64,000 bases of DNA from Phoronis australis (Eukaryota > Phoronida > Phoronidae), in NCBI GenBank assembly GCA_002633005.1, contig NMRA01000719.1:55466-119465 (forward strand), given 5' to 3'. This document shows, piece after piece, positions 1 to 11,623 of this stretch. Position numbers and translations under genes: made by a program. The notes below the pieces were generated by a model. That model had not been told where the DNA came from, searched no databases, and was given only the letters and a program-made list of their open reading frames with translations. Each line of letters begins with the position of its first letter. Position 1 is the first letter of the stretch.

Positions 1-282
1 AGATAGTGGGGGTTTATTTGTAAAATTTCCTCATAAAAGCCCAGTCATTGTCAAGCTTTTGTCACAAATTCAGTTTTGTAGAGCATTTATCATTTACAAA
101 ACCGAACAAGGTACTGTGCATTTATTAACGTAAAATTTAAAAACAGTTTAAGTAAAAAATGTCAATGTCAGCAAAACTATGACCTCCCGTTTACATGATG
201 CCCTTTTCCGAATAAACACCTGCGAGTTTATTTGGTGCAACTAAAACACCTGAAAATTTTCATTTTCCAAATACACGCCCAT
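1..282 (+). mobile_element. Repeat family A, copy 1, left part (truncated by window edge)
   Basis: This stretch aligns by eye with 38775-39045. Shared blocks include 'aaaatttcctc', 'gtcacaaattcagtt' and 'ccgtttacatga', followed by a 'cgcccat' end. The complete sister copy (38646-39064) has terminal inverted repeats, so this is a non-autonomous DNA element. The copy is interrupted after about base 282 by another element and resumes at about 1783. No coding capacity is seen; the open frame at 359-718 falls in the inserted element and resembles nothing I know. Confidence 0.7.
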
Positions 283-1781
283 AGACCTAATTCACGCCGA
301 CAGGAGGCGTATTCCAAAACGAGGCTCGCTATGATAGCTCAGTTGGCTTATCGGCATAGTGTATTCCGCATTGCTTGAACGGCTGAAAAAATACGAACTC
401 TCAACTGTCTGTTTAACAATCCCTAAGGAGGTTGAGATTCGGAAGCGTTGGGCCGTTGCCATATGCCGCCACGATGAAAAATATGGCCGTATAAAATTTA
501 TGAATGTTTTTGAAAAGTTAGATCATATTTTGATTGTCGCATCTCGGTTGTCAAGCATCATAGCAATTACAACCGTAGAAACTTCGGTCACAGCCAGGCT
601 GTGTTTTCATGACTACGAGTTGAAACATGATGCATTTTGTTTCCAAAAAGGACAGGGCCTCCAATCCCTCGATTTTGGGGCCAAGTATCGGCCCTATTCC
701 CCTCTCAAAAATATTTGAAAAATCACGCGAAATTCGGAAATTCCCCCCACGAGCCCTAAAAATTCCCCTAGTGATTGAAAATTTCTCTCTGGAGTTCAAA
801 TCACCTGTAACCACACAGGTGACAATTTGAGCTTGCAACAGGCCATGCTATTGATGGTGATAGGGAGGTAGATTTTTTCCATCACTTGGTGAAAAAATTC
901 CCCTCTCAGAAGGCACAGACGCCTTTCCCCTCGGATGAGCGAGGCCCATGAAGAAACATGATAACTATGCTTGCTCTGTCCAGTTAACTGAAACTGAGAT
1001 CTAAAACAAGGTTATGCTTTGGACGAACGAATTTGGTGTTTTAATTTTGAAATTCAACTTGGTCCAGAAGATATTTGAAACCTAAGTTAACACATGAAAT
1101 ATCACAGAATTATTAAAACCAAGAAAGCAGAATTGATTGTCAAATAATTTTTATTTTCAATTACGAGCCTGGTTTTTTATTTTAATAAAAAATATATTTA
1201 ATAACATCAATTATTCTTTCAGATCAATGACAAATCAACTGTTAGTCCCGGTAGTCCCTACATCACCAGGACCTAGGTTATAAGTTTGATGTTAATATTC
1301 TTTATCAACAAATTCAACCAGATGAGACTAATTGCACATGACACCAAAATGCAATGAGACACCACTGTCGAATATATTTTCAACTCATCAACAATACAAG
1401 CAGATGACCTGGTTCATGTAGAAAGCATTTTTATCAACAATTCACAACAAGAAACGTAACCCTGCATTCAGCATAATACCTAATCTGTAACACTACGATC
1501 GCAGCAGTTTGGTCATATTTACTTTTCATGTTTTGAACCTAGTTTTCCAAAAAAATTTATACCTATTCGTCTGACAACTCTTTGGTGCATTGACTTGTTC
1601 TCTAATGACAATGTATTTTTCTACGTCTCCATCTGTGGTTAATTATCGACACATTTTAAAGACTTAATGTCAAGCTTGGACTCGAAAGACCGGCCATTTA
1701 ACTCACGCAATGTCATCTTCCGCTTTGTTTATCGCAGTGAGCCTCGCTTTGGATTTTAATTCCACCGCGTGAATTAGGTCT
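283..1781. mobile_element. 1.5-kb TIR element inserted in repeat A
   Basis: The left end reads GACCTAATTCACGC from 284 and the right end GCGTGAATTAGGTC to 1780, an exact inverted match. A looser inverted match continues inward for about 50 bp to 'gaggctcgct' near 321-330 and 'gtgagcctcgc' near 1738-1748. The flanks can be read as a TA or an AT two-base target duplication. Comparison with the uninterrupted sister copy (cccatgggc at 39039-39048) slightly favours AT. A two-base duplication fits Tc1/mariner-like insertion in general, but no transposase frame is visible, so it is non-autonomous. The segment at 330-350 (gatagctcagttggctt) resembles a tRNA A box by chance or descent. Confidence 0.7.
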
Positions 1782-1806
1782 ATGGACTTATCTACGGAAA
1801 ATCACG
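1782..1806 (+). mobile_element. Repeat family A, copy 1, right end
   Basis: The sequence 'atggacttatctacggaaaatc' matches the right end of the intact copy at 39044-39064 with few changes. It restores the continuity of copy 1 once the 1.5-kb insertion is removed. Confidence 0.65.
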
Positions 1807-2686
1807 GAAATGAGTATTAGGCCTCCATAGACTTTGCCATTATGGTTTTCTCTAGGTCCTGAACATTTTTCTGAAGTGTCAAAATCTGTCACGACATTTT
1901 GAAAATCAGCCGGGCAAACATGAGGGTCAAAGGAAGCGAATTCTCACTAGACAGTATTCCCATAAATCGGACAAATGCCTGAACTAAAGAGAAATCAATC
2001 AGACATTCAGAAAACAAATCAGACCCAGCACAACGGCCGACACTTGACAAAATCGTTCCTCACAACCACGAGGATGGTGATGGCTTCGCCAAAATTAAAG
2101 TCACAGGCAATGTGCACTTAGATGCACAATTTTAGAGTTGGCCAAACCCAATAAACCCTGAAATGTTTTCTTGGGTTGGCAACGATTTCGATGTTCTTGT
2201 TAGTAACAGAAATATACTCACAGTAAGGGATATTATGGTTTCATGAGAGCAAAAGTCCCAATGCGATTTTAGTTTTTTTAGCTAACTAAGCAGGGTGAAC
2301 TGCAGGTTTAGGTTACAAATCTCTTTGTACCGCTAATCTCTAGTCAGAAAATTTTGCTTTAGGCCAGAATCTGTATGAGAACCTCAACCCAAACATAATA
2401 AGTGCCGTTCCTCCGAGTGAAAATTACCTGAAATATTCCCAGTTGTTTTCAGGCAAATTTTTAAAGTTTAGTTGGAAGATTGCGCATTGAGGCACAGATT
2501 TCCTGGGATTCTGAGTTCCTCCAAATTTCGCAAAATTAATTCCAGGGAAAATTGTCGATAGGGGCAAGAGAAAATTTGCATGGTACACAACAGAAAATAA
2601 AAATTACCAGTGACATTTCTCACTTTCTGAAATACATGGAAATGCTTGACAAGCTACAAACGCACCAACTGATACAGCTTACTGGG

Positions 2687-2750
2687 TATGAGCAATTCAT
2701 GAAAGCTGTGAAATATGTTAAAAACACATTTCACAGCTTGCGTTCATACC
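2687..2750. repeat. Imperfect hairpin, 12-bp perfect core stem
   Basis: AAGCTGTGAAAT (2703-2714) pairs exactly with ATTTCACAGCTT (2728-2739) around a 13-nt loop. The outer arms 'gtatgagc' and 'gcgttcatac' pair partly beyond an asymmetric bulge. The size is compatible with a precursor-like RNA hairpin or a short foldback; nothing shows that it is transcribed. Confidence 0.5.
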
Positions 2751-3329
2751 GATAAGGGCAATCAGTCTAGTTAATCAACAAAACAAAATGATAGACCAGA
2801 TAGCACTTGACAAGATCTATTCCCATACTACCAAATTTCAGACAGTTTTGTCATGGGACACTGGATATAAGGTACAAACAAAAACTAAACAAAATCAGGC
2901 CACTAAATATCAGCACAGCACATGTTGCGTGTGAATTTCATGAAGATAGGAAAAGAAAGGCAACATGTAGCAAGCAAACTGTGAAGCTCATCACTTTAAA
3001 TATTTGCAGAAATAACTTCAGATTTGAGAATATTGATTACTTAGCATGAACAAATACAGAGAAGATTTCAAAGTGGAATATCAGATAGTTTTACGGCTCA
3101 AAAGCAAATAATTATGGTAAAATTTTGCCAATTTAGGGTAGACGTTGAGCATAGTATTTTCTCACTTTCTTCATCAATCATGCATAGAAAGTACAATAGC
3201 TGCCAATAGACATTAGTAAAAAATTGTGATCATTCAAACATCTAATATCGGCAGTTAATCAAGAAAACCGTTTGTCAAATAGAAAAAGCACATTGCATTG
3301 GCAAGAATATGCGCGGTTGAGGACAGTAG

Positions 3330-3560
3330 GCCTCAGCTCATCATTATTTTACTCAATTTTATCTTATTTATTCATCTAATTGTACATATTAACTAATTTT
3401 TATAACTAATTTATTTTATTCATTAATCTTTTCAATCTACTTGTACATAGCCCTCTGTATTTTACTTCATGTAATTATTTCTGACTGGGCTCACTTGAAA
3501 ATCAGTGTCTTCACTGAGGTCCCCCAGTCCGGTGAGGACATGACCCAGAGCAAAGGACAT
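3330..3560 (+). mobile_element. Possible LINE 3' tail
   Basis: The stretch has AT-rich simple sequence followed by 'gactgggctcacttgaaaatcag' and 'cactgaggtcccccagtc'. This resembles the 3' non-coding tail of some invertebrate non-LTR retrotransposons as I remember them. No reverse transcriptase motif is found upstream. This is a weak call from memory of a sequence style. Confidence 0.25.
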
Positions 3561-5227
3561 GCATCTGTGCCTTTGTGTGGAACTTAGGCGTACGTGCATT
3601 GATGAAAAATACTCGACGAGAGTGCTCAGCACAGCATATTTGTCACTGGTATACCCAGATTTGGGCTTTTAAGAAGTGGCACCCGTATAAGTGGCACTAT
3701 TTTCTTCTTGTATTTTTCCATTTTTCCATTCCAATTTTTGATTGTTTCACTTGCAATTCACAGTCCACAGGAGTGCTGGTCACCGGGACATCGTAATCTT
3801 AGTGTCTTCTGCAGCGCATTTAACGATGGCTGAGTTGTTGAAATTGACACTTAAAAGTCTAAAGTCTCTCATACTATGCAACAAATAATTTAATTCTTCA
3901 AAAGAACCATTCTTTTCTAGCAGTTTTCAATGCCAAATGGGTCACATCTGAAGCCGAAGTCACAGGTGACATTTTGTGGCTGTCGGACCTCGTTTTTCCA
4001 TATCTAGGGCACATAATCTGAGTGCCAAAGAGCAAATTCGAATTGCCCAATGATGTAATTCCTAGCTTCTGGAATACATATGTCGGTTCTAGAAAGCCAA
4101 TTTAACTTTTGCATCAGCAACTAGCTTTACCGTAACTGGAAATTCTGTGAACTTCAAGTATTTGTAATTCAATTTCAAAGGTCACGGGTGACAAGGGGAC
4201 TCTCAGGCTCAGCCCACACCTCGATTTTCAAGCTCCCCAAGGTTTGATCACCGTTCATCCGCATGTTTAAATGATAATTACTAAGAAGACGCGTGATTTC
4301 TCAAAACGAGCTTTGGAGACGCTGGACACAGCAAACAGACGACTAAACGAAAACAAAAAACTAACGTCCGATACCCGTACTAGTGATACAACTTTCTACT
4401 TGTATTTTACTTTTTCCACTCGCAGTTTCGGGCGTTTACTCGCTTATGTTGAGCCCTGCTTGACTAAAAAATTCTTCAAAAAATGGCACGAATGTGAACT
4501 GAAGGCTTATATCAGTGTACACAGTGGAGCATCAACAGCCGAGCGCATTGGCACACCGCTTATCCTAATGTGAACTCGCAAAAGTACCAGGTCGCAAAAT
4601 GGGAAATGAGAGGTTGCCAAAACGAGGAAACATCGTATGACAGGGGCTCATCTAGCCACCATCATTAGGACGGTTACTTTTAAAAAATGGCAGCTAGGAT
4701 GACACAGGCAAGAAAGAAAAAAGATATCCTGTTTCAAGACAACCCAGGTAAAAACGATGGCTAAACAACAAATTTTCAAATTTCTGATTGACAAATTCTA
4801 TCAAAACCTACAATTCGTTGTAGTGCAATATTAGTATTCAGACATATATCGACACCACAGTTTATTATTTTTACCATAAATGTCACAGTGAAATTGGCAT
4901 ACGCTGGCAGTCACATTTTTCGGGGGAAACACCTCCCTGTCCTGTGGTGTCGGGGTGACCTCATCTTCGCATATGCTGAGTGTCAATCTCCCAAATTTGG
5001 ACCACACTTTTCAAACCTAAGACCAGTCTCTGCGAAAGCCCAACCCCTTCCAAATGATGTTGGCAAAAAACGAAAATGAAATAAACCAAATACCTGAAGT
5101 GGAAAACTGGCAAACTCAGCAAAATTTATGTCTGCCGGTTCATCCAAACAGAAAATTACGAGTGCAGTGACGACTAATTTCCCCCTCTTGGATCACATAT
5201 CCTGCACAGGCTCACCTGACTAAGGCA

Positions 5228-5360
5228 GAATATGCAGACGATCAGCACATGTTAACAACACAAGCCTCAAACAATAGATCCCTTCCGATTTTGCCGAACA
5301 ATTCCGACTTGGGGCTTGTTGCTCCATGTACTATTTTGAGTGTGACATCATGGCGACCTA
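5228..5360 (+). repeat. Dispersed repeat G, copy 1
   Basis: It shares 'atgcagacgatc', 'ttgccgaacaattc' plus 'gactt', and a 'tgatggc'-like end with 17378-17495, in the same order and with similar spacing. The two are diverged copies of one short interspersed repeat of unknown type. Confidence 0.45.
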
Positions 5361-5581
5361 GGATTCTTACCAGGTCACAAACTGAGCTCTGAATTGCAAG
5401 CTTTAACTCTTTCAATGCCAGTTTTTTATACCTCCATTTCCTACTGTCACATAAATTCCTATAACATAGGGTGCAATCACTAACAACACTCTCAAATTAA
5501 TTGTTAACAGTTGGAATGTTCAGGGCAAAATGCATACACATTGTTTTATGATATTCTAAGCTATGGCAGAAGTAGTTGGAT

Positions 5582-5772
5582 ATAACAAGCCCGCATTTTG
5601 AGAACCCGAGTTTCTCCACTGAATAACGACCAACAAAGTGGTGCTCAAAATGCAGGACCCCTGGTGAGAGGTGTCTCAGAGGGCAATAGTCAGACATAAC
5701 GCGCCGCATTTTGAGAACCAGTTTTCTCTACTGAAAAATGGCCATCAAACTGTCTGGTTCTCAATGTGTAGG
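5582..5772 (+). repeat. Two tandem diverged copies of repeat K (114-bp period)
   Basis: The blocks at 5582-5656 and 5696-5772 both read 'ataac..gc..gcattttgagaacc', then 'ctactgaa' or 'ctccactgaataa', and end in a partly inverted 'gctcaaaatgcagg' or 'ttctcaatgtgtagg'. A further relative lies at 42250-42330 ('attttgagaacctgagtt...ccactgaataacc'). Each unit can fold on itself, consistent with a small foldback element. Confidence 0.55.
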
Positions 5773-5959
5773 CAGGTTACATCTGACTACCACCACGACA
5801 CCATATGTTGAAGCTGGAGGTAGAGTATACAAGATTTCAGGTGAGAGAACACTATCAACAAGAGTCATATCCTGCTGGGCCCCAAGACACAACTGGTGGC
5901 ATATTTGACATTTTCCGGGCAACTTGCGTGTGCACTCAACATAAGTGTTTACCATTCTG

Positions 5960-6110
5960 TGCTTGAGTACATTATGGTTCATGAAAATGAGTTGGAAGTC
6001 CAAGTTTGCATTTGATGACCATTAGATTCGAGCAAAACTTGATTAAAAACTGAAGACTTTGATTAAAAACTTGAAATTTCGAGTTTAGATTCGAACTTTT
6101 ACGGTAAAGT
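5960..6110 (+). repeat. Dispersed repeat F, copy 1
   Basis: The segment 'ctgtgcttgagtacattatggttcatg' and the following 'gaaatttcgagtttagattcgaac' resemble 43230-43260 and 43345-43370. The family is rich in TTCGAG/CTCGAG-like words and recurs near 10290 and 43415. Confidence 0.45.
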
Positions 6111-7041
6111 CGTGCTATTTTCGGACAGCCCGTCATTTGGGAACAAGAATAAATACTTTCAAAATGAATTGTCCGTAAGTCCACGAAATTCGCACAAGGT
6201 CCAAAAAAACTGACCCTCAAATTTCGGACAATGTCAGCAACATCATATTTCTGTCCGCAAATTTCGGACAAGGAAAATGTTAGAAAGGCCAATTTCGGAT
6301 TGACGCAACTTTCATGCCGATAAAGTGTTCAGTGGACGATTACTACCGTAAACGTTCGGGTAAATACCTTGGGAGGTTTAGTTGGCAAACCCAAAAAATT
6401 GGGGGTGGGCAGTTAACCAGACATGGGCGCTTAAACATGAAATTTCAAGAAATCCAGGGTGGGCGGTTAACCGAACATGGGCGCTTATTACGACAGACAA
6501 CCGCCCAGGGCGGTTAATCTTACCTCGTGATTTAAGTCCCCACAAGACACACGTACTCGGAACGCATGGCACTTTTCTAAGAGCTTTATCGTCACGTCGC
6601 CAAATAATACTAAAAACTTCATAACAGCGGATGATCCCAACAAAGGTTCTATTGCCTTCAGATTAGTCATTCATAATTAAATTTACAAAATTCCTGAGTA
6701 ATAGACCCGTGCCATCCTGCGGTCTTGTTAGTTTGTAGTGCGCAGACGACCAGTGACCACGCAGCGCTCCACTTGGATAGCAAGCGGTAATACCGCAAAA
6801 GTGCGCGCATGCAAGCATCACGTGTTGCAGAGGTCACAGCTGACACCAAGGTTACAGACCTGTGGTGGCTGTCAGTCAGAGAGCAGTTTTAAAATTAGTT
6901 GAAATAAAGTTTGAAAAACTATTATTCAGGTGTGTTTTGTGCTTGGGATGTTTGTAATCAACACTCCGTGACTCAATCACATTTTCACTTCCCGTTGCAT
7001 GAAACAGGCTCAGCAAAGAAGTAAGACAAGAATCGGGGGGG

Positions 7042-7053
7042 NNNNNNNNNNNN
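7042..7053. other. Assembly gap (12 N)
   Basis: Twelve Ns directly follow a run of seven G (7035-7041). The homopolymer probably stopped sequencing or assembly. Confidence 0.95.
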
Positions 7054-7119
7054 GAGCCAGTCGTCAATCAAGAAGAAAACGACACAACGTTTCACGTTTC
7101 AATTCATTCTTAAACGACC

Positions 7120-7330
7120 ACCTTACCCAACTTCGTGGTGGAAAACACATTTAATTTATATGCAAGATGTCCAGGTTATGTTCTATTACAATATCACCTA
7201 CACTATCGCGCTGTGGCACTGGTTGGTCCCGCTGTTCGCGCGCAATGTCCCGGCAGGCAATCTTGACTTGGAAAGGTTGTCAAGTAATATAATGGCTTCT
7301 TTCCATATGCATCTCGTTTTTAATGGCCAA
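7120..7330 (+). repeat. Dispersed repeat B, copy 1
   Basis: It aligns with 27351-27558 in the same orientation. Shared words are 'cttacc(c/a)aactt(c/t)gtgg', 'gtaagatgtcc', 'caatat', 'tcgc', 'gctgtt(c/t)g' and 'aatggc'. The two copies differ at many positions, so this is an old family. No reading frame is conserved between copies. Confidence 0.6.
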
Positions 7331-8689
7331 AGATAGTGGCGGGATTCAGCACGCGCGTAGGGCCTCAATATGAGTAACCTGTCAATCACATGTTGGTATC
7401 AAGGTAACATGCACTCAGTGTGGGAACTTACGCGCATGCACCATGACTACAAAGTCACACATCAAAAGAGAGCAGCGACAGTCCTACGGTAAAAGAAACC
7501 GGTGTGACGCTGTGCTTTTAAGCTGTTGTTAGGAAAGACCCAGTGCTTTATGATATTCCTCTGTTCTAATGTCCCCCAAAACTGCAATGTCAAGTCTACT
7601 TCGATATTTTCCGGCTCGATATTCCCTAGGCCCTAGTATGCCATGCCCGTAGCTAGCTGCGTGCACCTACCAACTATCGCCAATTTTCATTCAGTCTGCA
7701 TCGTAGATATCTCAGGCTCGAATGGTATGAATTTTGTTCAGGCTGAAATTGGCCAGTGCAGAAACAAAATTATTCTGGATGGCTAAAAAGGGAATATGGA
7801 AGCAAAAATTCAGTCAGGCAGGGGTTGACGCAAGAAATCGTAGTAAAGAACAGCAAGCGACATTAGTTAAATCTGCTAACGTCAGTGTGACTGAGATGCA
7901 AAAACTCAATTTGACTAGAAGTTTTTTATCACTTCAAGATGATACTCAAACATACAGTAACTATTGCTAACCTTTGAACTCAGAAATCGAGAGGCAGCAA
8001 ATCGGTAACCCAGTGATCGAGGCACACTGTCCCTTTGGTCGGCACACATCCTCAATAACCTGGCAATAACATTCATCAAAAAAGGAAGAATTTGACATCT
8101 TTCCATGAGTTATGGGAATTAATTCTTAAAAATACGAGTCTCAGAGCTTCCCACCTAAAGAGAATTTGGAGGGTTGGCAAAACCATTGTCACATTTCTCT
8201 GGCCCGATTATTTCGGATATATGTTTTATGTAGTGCACTGCAGATGGAAACTCAGAGTGGCAGACAGCGTCGCTGAAAGCGGAAATACTGACGTCGGCAG
8301 GGTTCTTAAACTTTGCAAACATGAGAAGAAAATAAATTGACAAAAACGTTCAAGTATTGAATTTTGAAATAAGTACATGACCCGGGAAAATTATTTGTTA
8401 CTTGTACAGTAATTCACATTGCCAAAGCGCCGTCCGGAGGCCCTGCGTCGTTGCGCTCGTTCTGATCACCTAAAAGTCGGGAATCGCGCGTTTTCTAACA
8501 CTGGGCGCTAAATTTTCAATCTTAAAAAGTCGGGGATGGGTGCTTAACCGAGAGGTGGGCGCTTAACTGGAAATCTTGAAAATCGCAGAGGGGGGTAAAC
8601 TGAGCAGTGGGCGATAATATCGAAAATCCACCTAAAGTAGGGGGTGGGCGGTTAACTGAGCATGGGCGTTAACCCGAACGTTTACGGTA

Positions 8690-9324
8690 CATTACACGGC
8701 ATGAATCGGAGAATAAGTATAACGGGTTCTATAATTTCTACTTTGTCTTAACAATGTTACGACTGTAACTCAATTTTTCCCGAGTCTGTCTTGCATTTAT
8801 CTTGTGTTTGGCACTTTATCTAAGAAAAGAATGACGATGAAAATTTCTGATCGTGAAAATACAAATGCCGAATATACAAAAGCACCTATAATTGTTGTAG
8901 CCGTGTAAGTGCTGTTTAGATTTTTGTTTGGCATTTCTATATTTTGTTTTGTTATTATGTTTTCTCCTCTTCACATAGTCATTTCAACGTTGGACAATAA
9001 TAGTGTTTTGATAGACTGTTATTCTTCAACATTTCTGTACACATAATGAGACTTAAGAAAACTTGCACCTGTTCACACTTAAAATTTTAACAGAATTGTG
9101 TGATGTTCATCAGCAGAGACCTGTAGGAAGAAATATCCGAACCATTGTCCATAACTGTAGCGAATATATGGCGCAATGAAATGAAAACAGTCGACACAGA
9201 TGGGATTGTAATTGGTTAAGTATATATTAAATAAAAAAGTGGAAAATTAAGTATATAAAGTAGATGACGGGTTACGTCCTTTATGAGTTCACACCGTCTT
9301 GGTGTTTTCATTTTTCTTTTCAGG
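8690..9324. other. Gene-free stretch
   Basis: AT-rich sequence without a recognisable gene or repeat. It ends in a pyrimidine-rich tract ('tcatttttcttttcag', ending at 9324) that looks like a splice acceptor for the candidate exon next to it. Confidence 0.45.
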
Positions 9325-9547
9325 TCGTCACAAATCAAGTCTTCGAACAGTCGTGAGCTGCCGGGAAACAAGTGTGTCAATGTGCGCAACGACGGTCTTG
9401 GCAGGGGGCGAAACCTGGACGACACCAGAAGAATTAGTGGCACTAAATCGTCATTGGTGTGCAGCAGGAGGTCAGCGGAGCAAATTAGTAGTGACTGAGG
9501 GTGAGCTGCGTGAAATTGATGACTGTGGGACGGCGCTAAACTGGTGA
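9325..9547 (+). CDS. Candidate 3'-terminal exon, unknown protein
   Basis: A strong acceptor-like tract ends at the AG before 9325. The following ~220 bases are clearly more GC-rich than their surroundings. One frame stays open to a stop at 9545-9547 and includes the segments GGETWTTPEELVALNRHW and TEGELREIDDCGTALNW. A second frame is open to 9498, so codon evidence does not settle which frame is used. I recognise no family. No upstream exon was found, so this may equally be part of an unknown repeat. Confidence 0.25.
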
Positions 9548-11389
9548 CGATCAGAAGAAACGGCCCTGTTATCTTTCACCCAGATTATCAGAACAAGTTG
9601 ACTGTTACTGGTTATATTTCATTCACAAACAGACTTCACAAGAGTTTTCACTGTCACCAATTAAACCTGTGGTTAAAAATGTACGCAAACATAGTTGTGT
9701 TAAATCATCTAGAGTGCATCAAGACGCGCCAGTGTATCACTGAGTTAGTATAAATGGACATTTCAAAGGCTGTCGGTGAGAAAGCTTTTAAATACGATAT
9801 AAAAAATGATTGGGTGAATTTGACGTTGGAAGGATTTGAAATTGCATTCGCTTTCTAGACTGCGCCCTTCTATACACAATTCGTTAGTTGATCGTGTCTC
9901 CATCAATATAATTCACATATCAAGGTTTGAGTGACACTAATGGGCTCAGCAGGCTTGAATTTAGGTGTACGTATTAATAATGCTTTTCTCTTTCGCAACA
10001 TACGAAAATATGATTGTATTTATTTCATGTAAACAAATTGATTCTACATTCATCATGCTCATGCCGACTTCTAAAATTTTTGAAGAGATTTAGCTCACCA
10101 AATTCGAACAATAGTGAAATGAAACATTTTGGAGTTCCACCAAATTCAGACACCACAAAAGTCTCGTCCCGCGTTATTCGACCAAGAATGAATTTGTTCT
10201 ACTGGAATAAATTTTGAGTATCCGAAAATTGCGCGGCTTTAGCGCACCCTAAATGATGGAGTCATTAAATGTACATTTAAGGATTTGATAGTTATCCATG
10301 TATCCTATTATGTACTCAAGCACAGAATAATACAAACTCTTCTTAAGTTCGTACAAAAGTTGAATAGAAAATGCCCAAAAACAATTTCAAGTTCAATCTC
10401 GAGTAAAAGGGATTTGAGCCCAGGCCCACTGTTCAAGTCAACTAGTCTGTGTAAGCCATGCAACAAAGCTTTGAAATTTCACTATCCCAACACCAAAAAC
10501 ATGAAAAACAGTCTTTGAAAAATCGAAATGTTTCAACTTTGCCATTGATTTTTTTTAAAAACTATTGCTGGAGGATTTCCTCTTTCACAAAAACAGGTTA
10601 CAGCCAAACTCTGTTTATAGGTTCGGTAAAATTGTGCTCATAAGACTAGAGGTTCATTATTGCGTTAATTGTTTCCCAATGGCACAATTACCTAGCCTTC
10701 GTGTTATTACTGTGGGAGAAAAGTCATAAACTTTACCATGGAAAATAAAGGACAGGTTACGAAAGGTTATGTAAAAGTCATTAACTTTATTGCCATTATG
10801 TCTTGTACCATTATATAGTTTGTACAGAGGTTTCAGTAAAAAATTTGTAAAAAAAATTAAACAGAAGGTCTAATACATGTCCCTGCATTTGAAACCCAAG
10901 CTGATTCAATTCAAATCGATCATTGCTTATTTCCAGATGACGTTATTGTACACGTTTTCTGCATAAAACAAGATCAGCTAGTGTAACTAAAATATCGCCA
11001 AATCCATTCCTCATAAATCCAGTGGATCATGATCCAAAATTGACAGCATCACCTGGGGTACCCTTCTGCTTAATCCTTAAACAAAAGTACCTATATGCAA
11101 TGCCTAATATGTAATTTGAAATAAAAGCGTCAGTAGCATTAAAAATATAAATATTTTACCATGGATTGTTGTGGTTGATGGTCACACCCTACTAAACTTA
11201 AAATTCTGAGTTAAAGATTAAGCAACCGGGTCGAGTTTGCGGGGATTATTGTTGCAAAATTCCCTTATCTATTGAAAGGTAACGGGCTTCAACTGACTTA
11301 TTAAACGTTAACTTTGAAAGCTTTATAAATCTCTTTTTAGGTATATCAACGGAGATTATCATTCATACTCTGGTGAAATTGATCCAGCT
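9548..11389. other. Gene-free stretch with one repeat F copy
   Basis: Nothing coding is recognised. Repeat F copy 2 lies at 10290-10432. The rest is unremarkable AT-rich sequence. Confidence 0.45.
10290..10432 (+). repeat. Dispersed repeat F, copy 2
   Basis: It aligns with 43415-43552: 'tgtactc(a/g)agca(c/t)agaataata', 'cttaagttcg' or 'cttgagttcg', 'aaaagt.ga.tagaaaatgcc', 'tttc(a/g)agttc' and a 'gggcccagg'-like end occur in the same order. It is a diverged non-coding interspersed repeat. Confidence 0.6.
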
Positions 11390-11623
11390 ATGTCAGGGAT
11401 CAGGTCACAGCTTGACCTTGACAATGTACTAATTCTTGACAAGGAGAAAAATTGGTTTGACCAGAGAGTCAACGAGTGTATATACAAAAGAATTTAAAAT
11501 CCATCTTTGAACTGAGGAGGTGGCTTGAGACTCAACCTATTGCACGCCTGGGACAAGATTCTGACTAAAGTTTCCCGCCGATTTTCCCAACTCCGACCGA
11601 ATACACCAGAGGTCGCACCTTGA
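11390..11623 (+). pseudogene. Penelope-like retroelement fragment (C-terminal region)
   Basis: One frame reads VLILDKEKNWFDQRVNECIY, then KRI-stop-NPSLN-stop-GGGLRLNLLHAWDKILTK, ending at a third stop. The pattern 'KE.NW..R.V.E.IY....PSLN..GG....L...WD' is one I associate with the region after the endonuclease-like domain of Penelope-like elements. Two in-frame stops show that it is dead. The frame begins near an ATG at 11390 that is probably not a real start. The wider family could also be another retroelement carrying the same C-terminal segment. Confidence 0.65.

Larger units (their letters stand above)
1807..5227. other. Gene-free stretch
   Basis: No supported gene is seen. Open frames are short, lack recognisable motifs and have AT-rich composition like the background. 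Two minor items lie inside: a hairpin at 2687-2750 and a possible LINE 3' tail near 3330-3560. Both are listed separately or as findings. Confidence 0.5.
6344..8689. mobile_element. TIR element with GTGGGCG subterminal repeats, containing nested sequence
   Basis: The left terminus 'taccgtaaacgttcgggt' (6344-6361) is the exact reverse complement of 'acccgaacgtttacggta' at the right end (8672-8689). Next to both ends lie repeated units such as 'gggtgggcggttaacc' and 'catgggcgctta' (6404-6490 and 8528-8675), in the same orientation on both sides. That direct orientation suggests a short TIR element with an internal minisatellite, split by about 2 kb of later sequence between roughly 6530 and 8480. 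A related end lies at 33374-33525. No transposase is visible. Confidence 0.65.

Noticed and set aside
325-385. tRNA-like A box (tagctcagttgg)
   Set aside because: No D-stem closure and no B box at the expected distance; it lies inside a TIR element.
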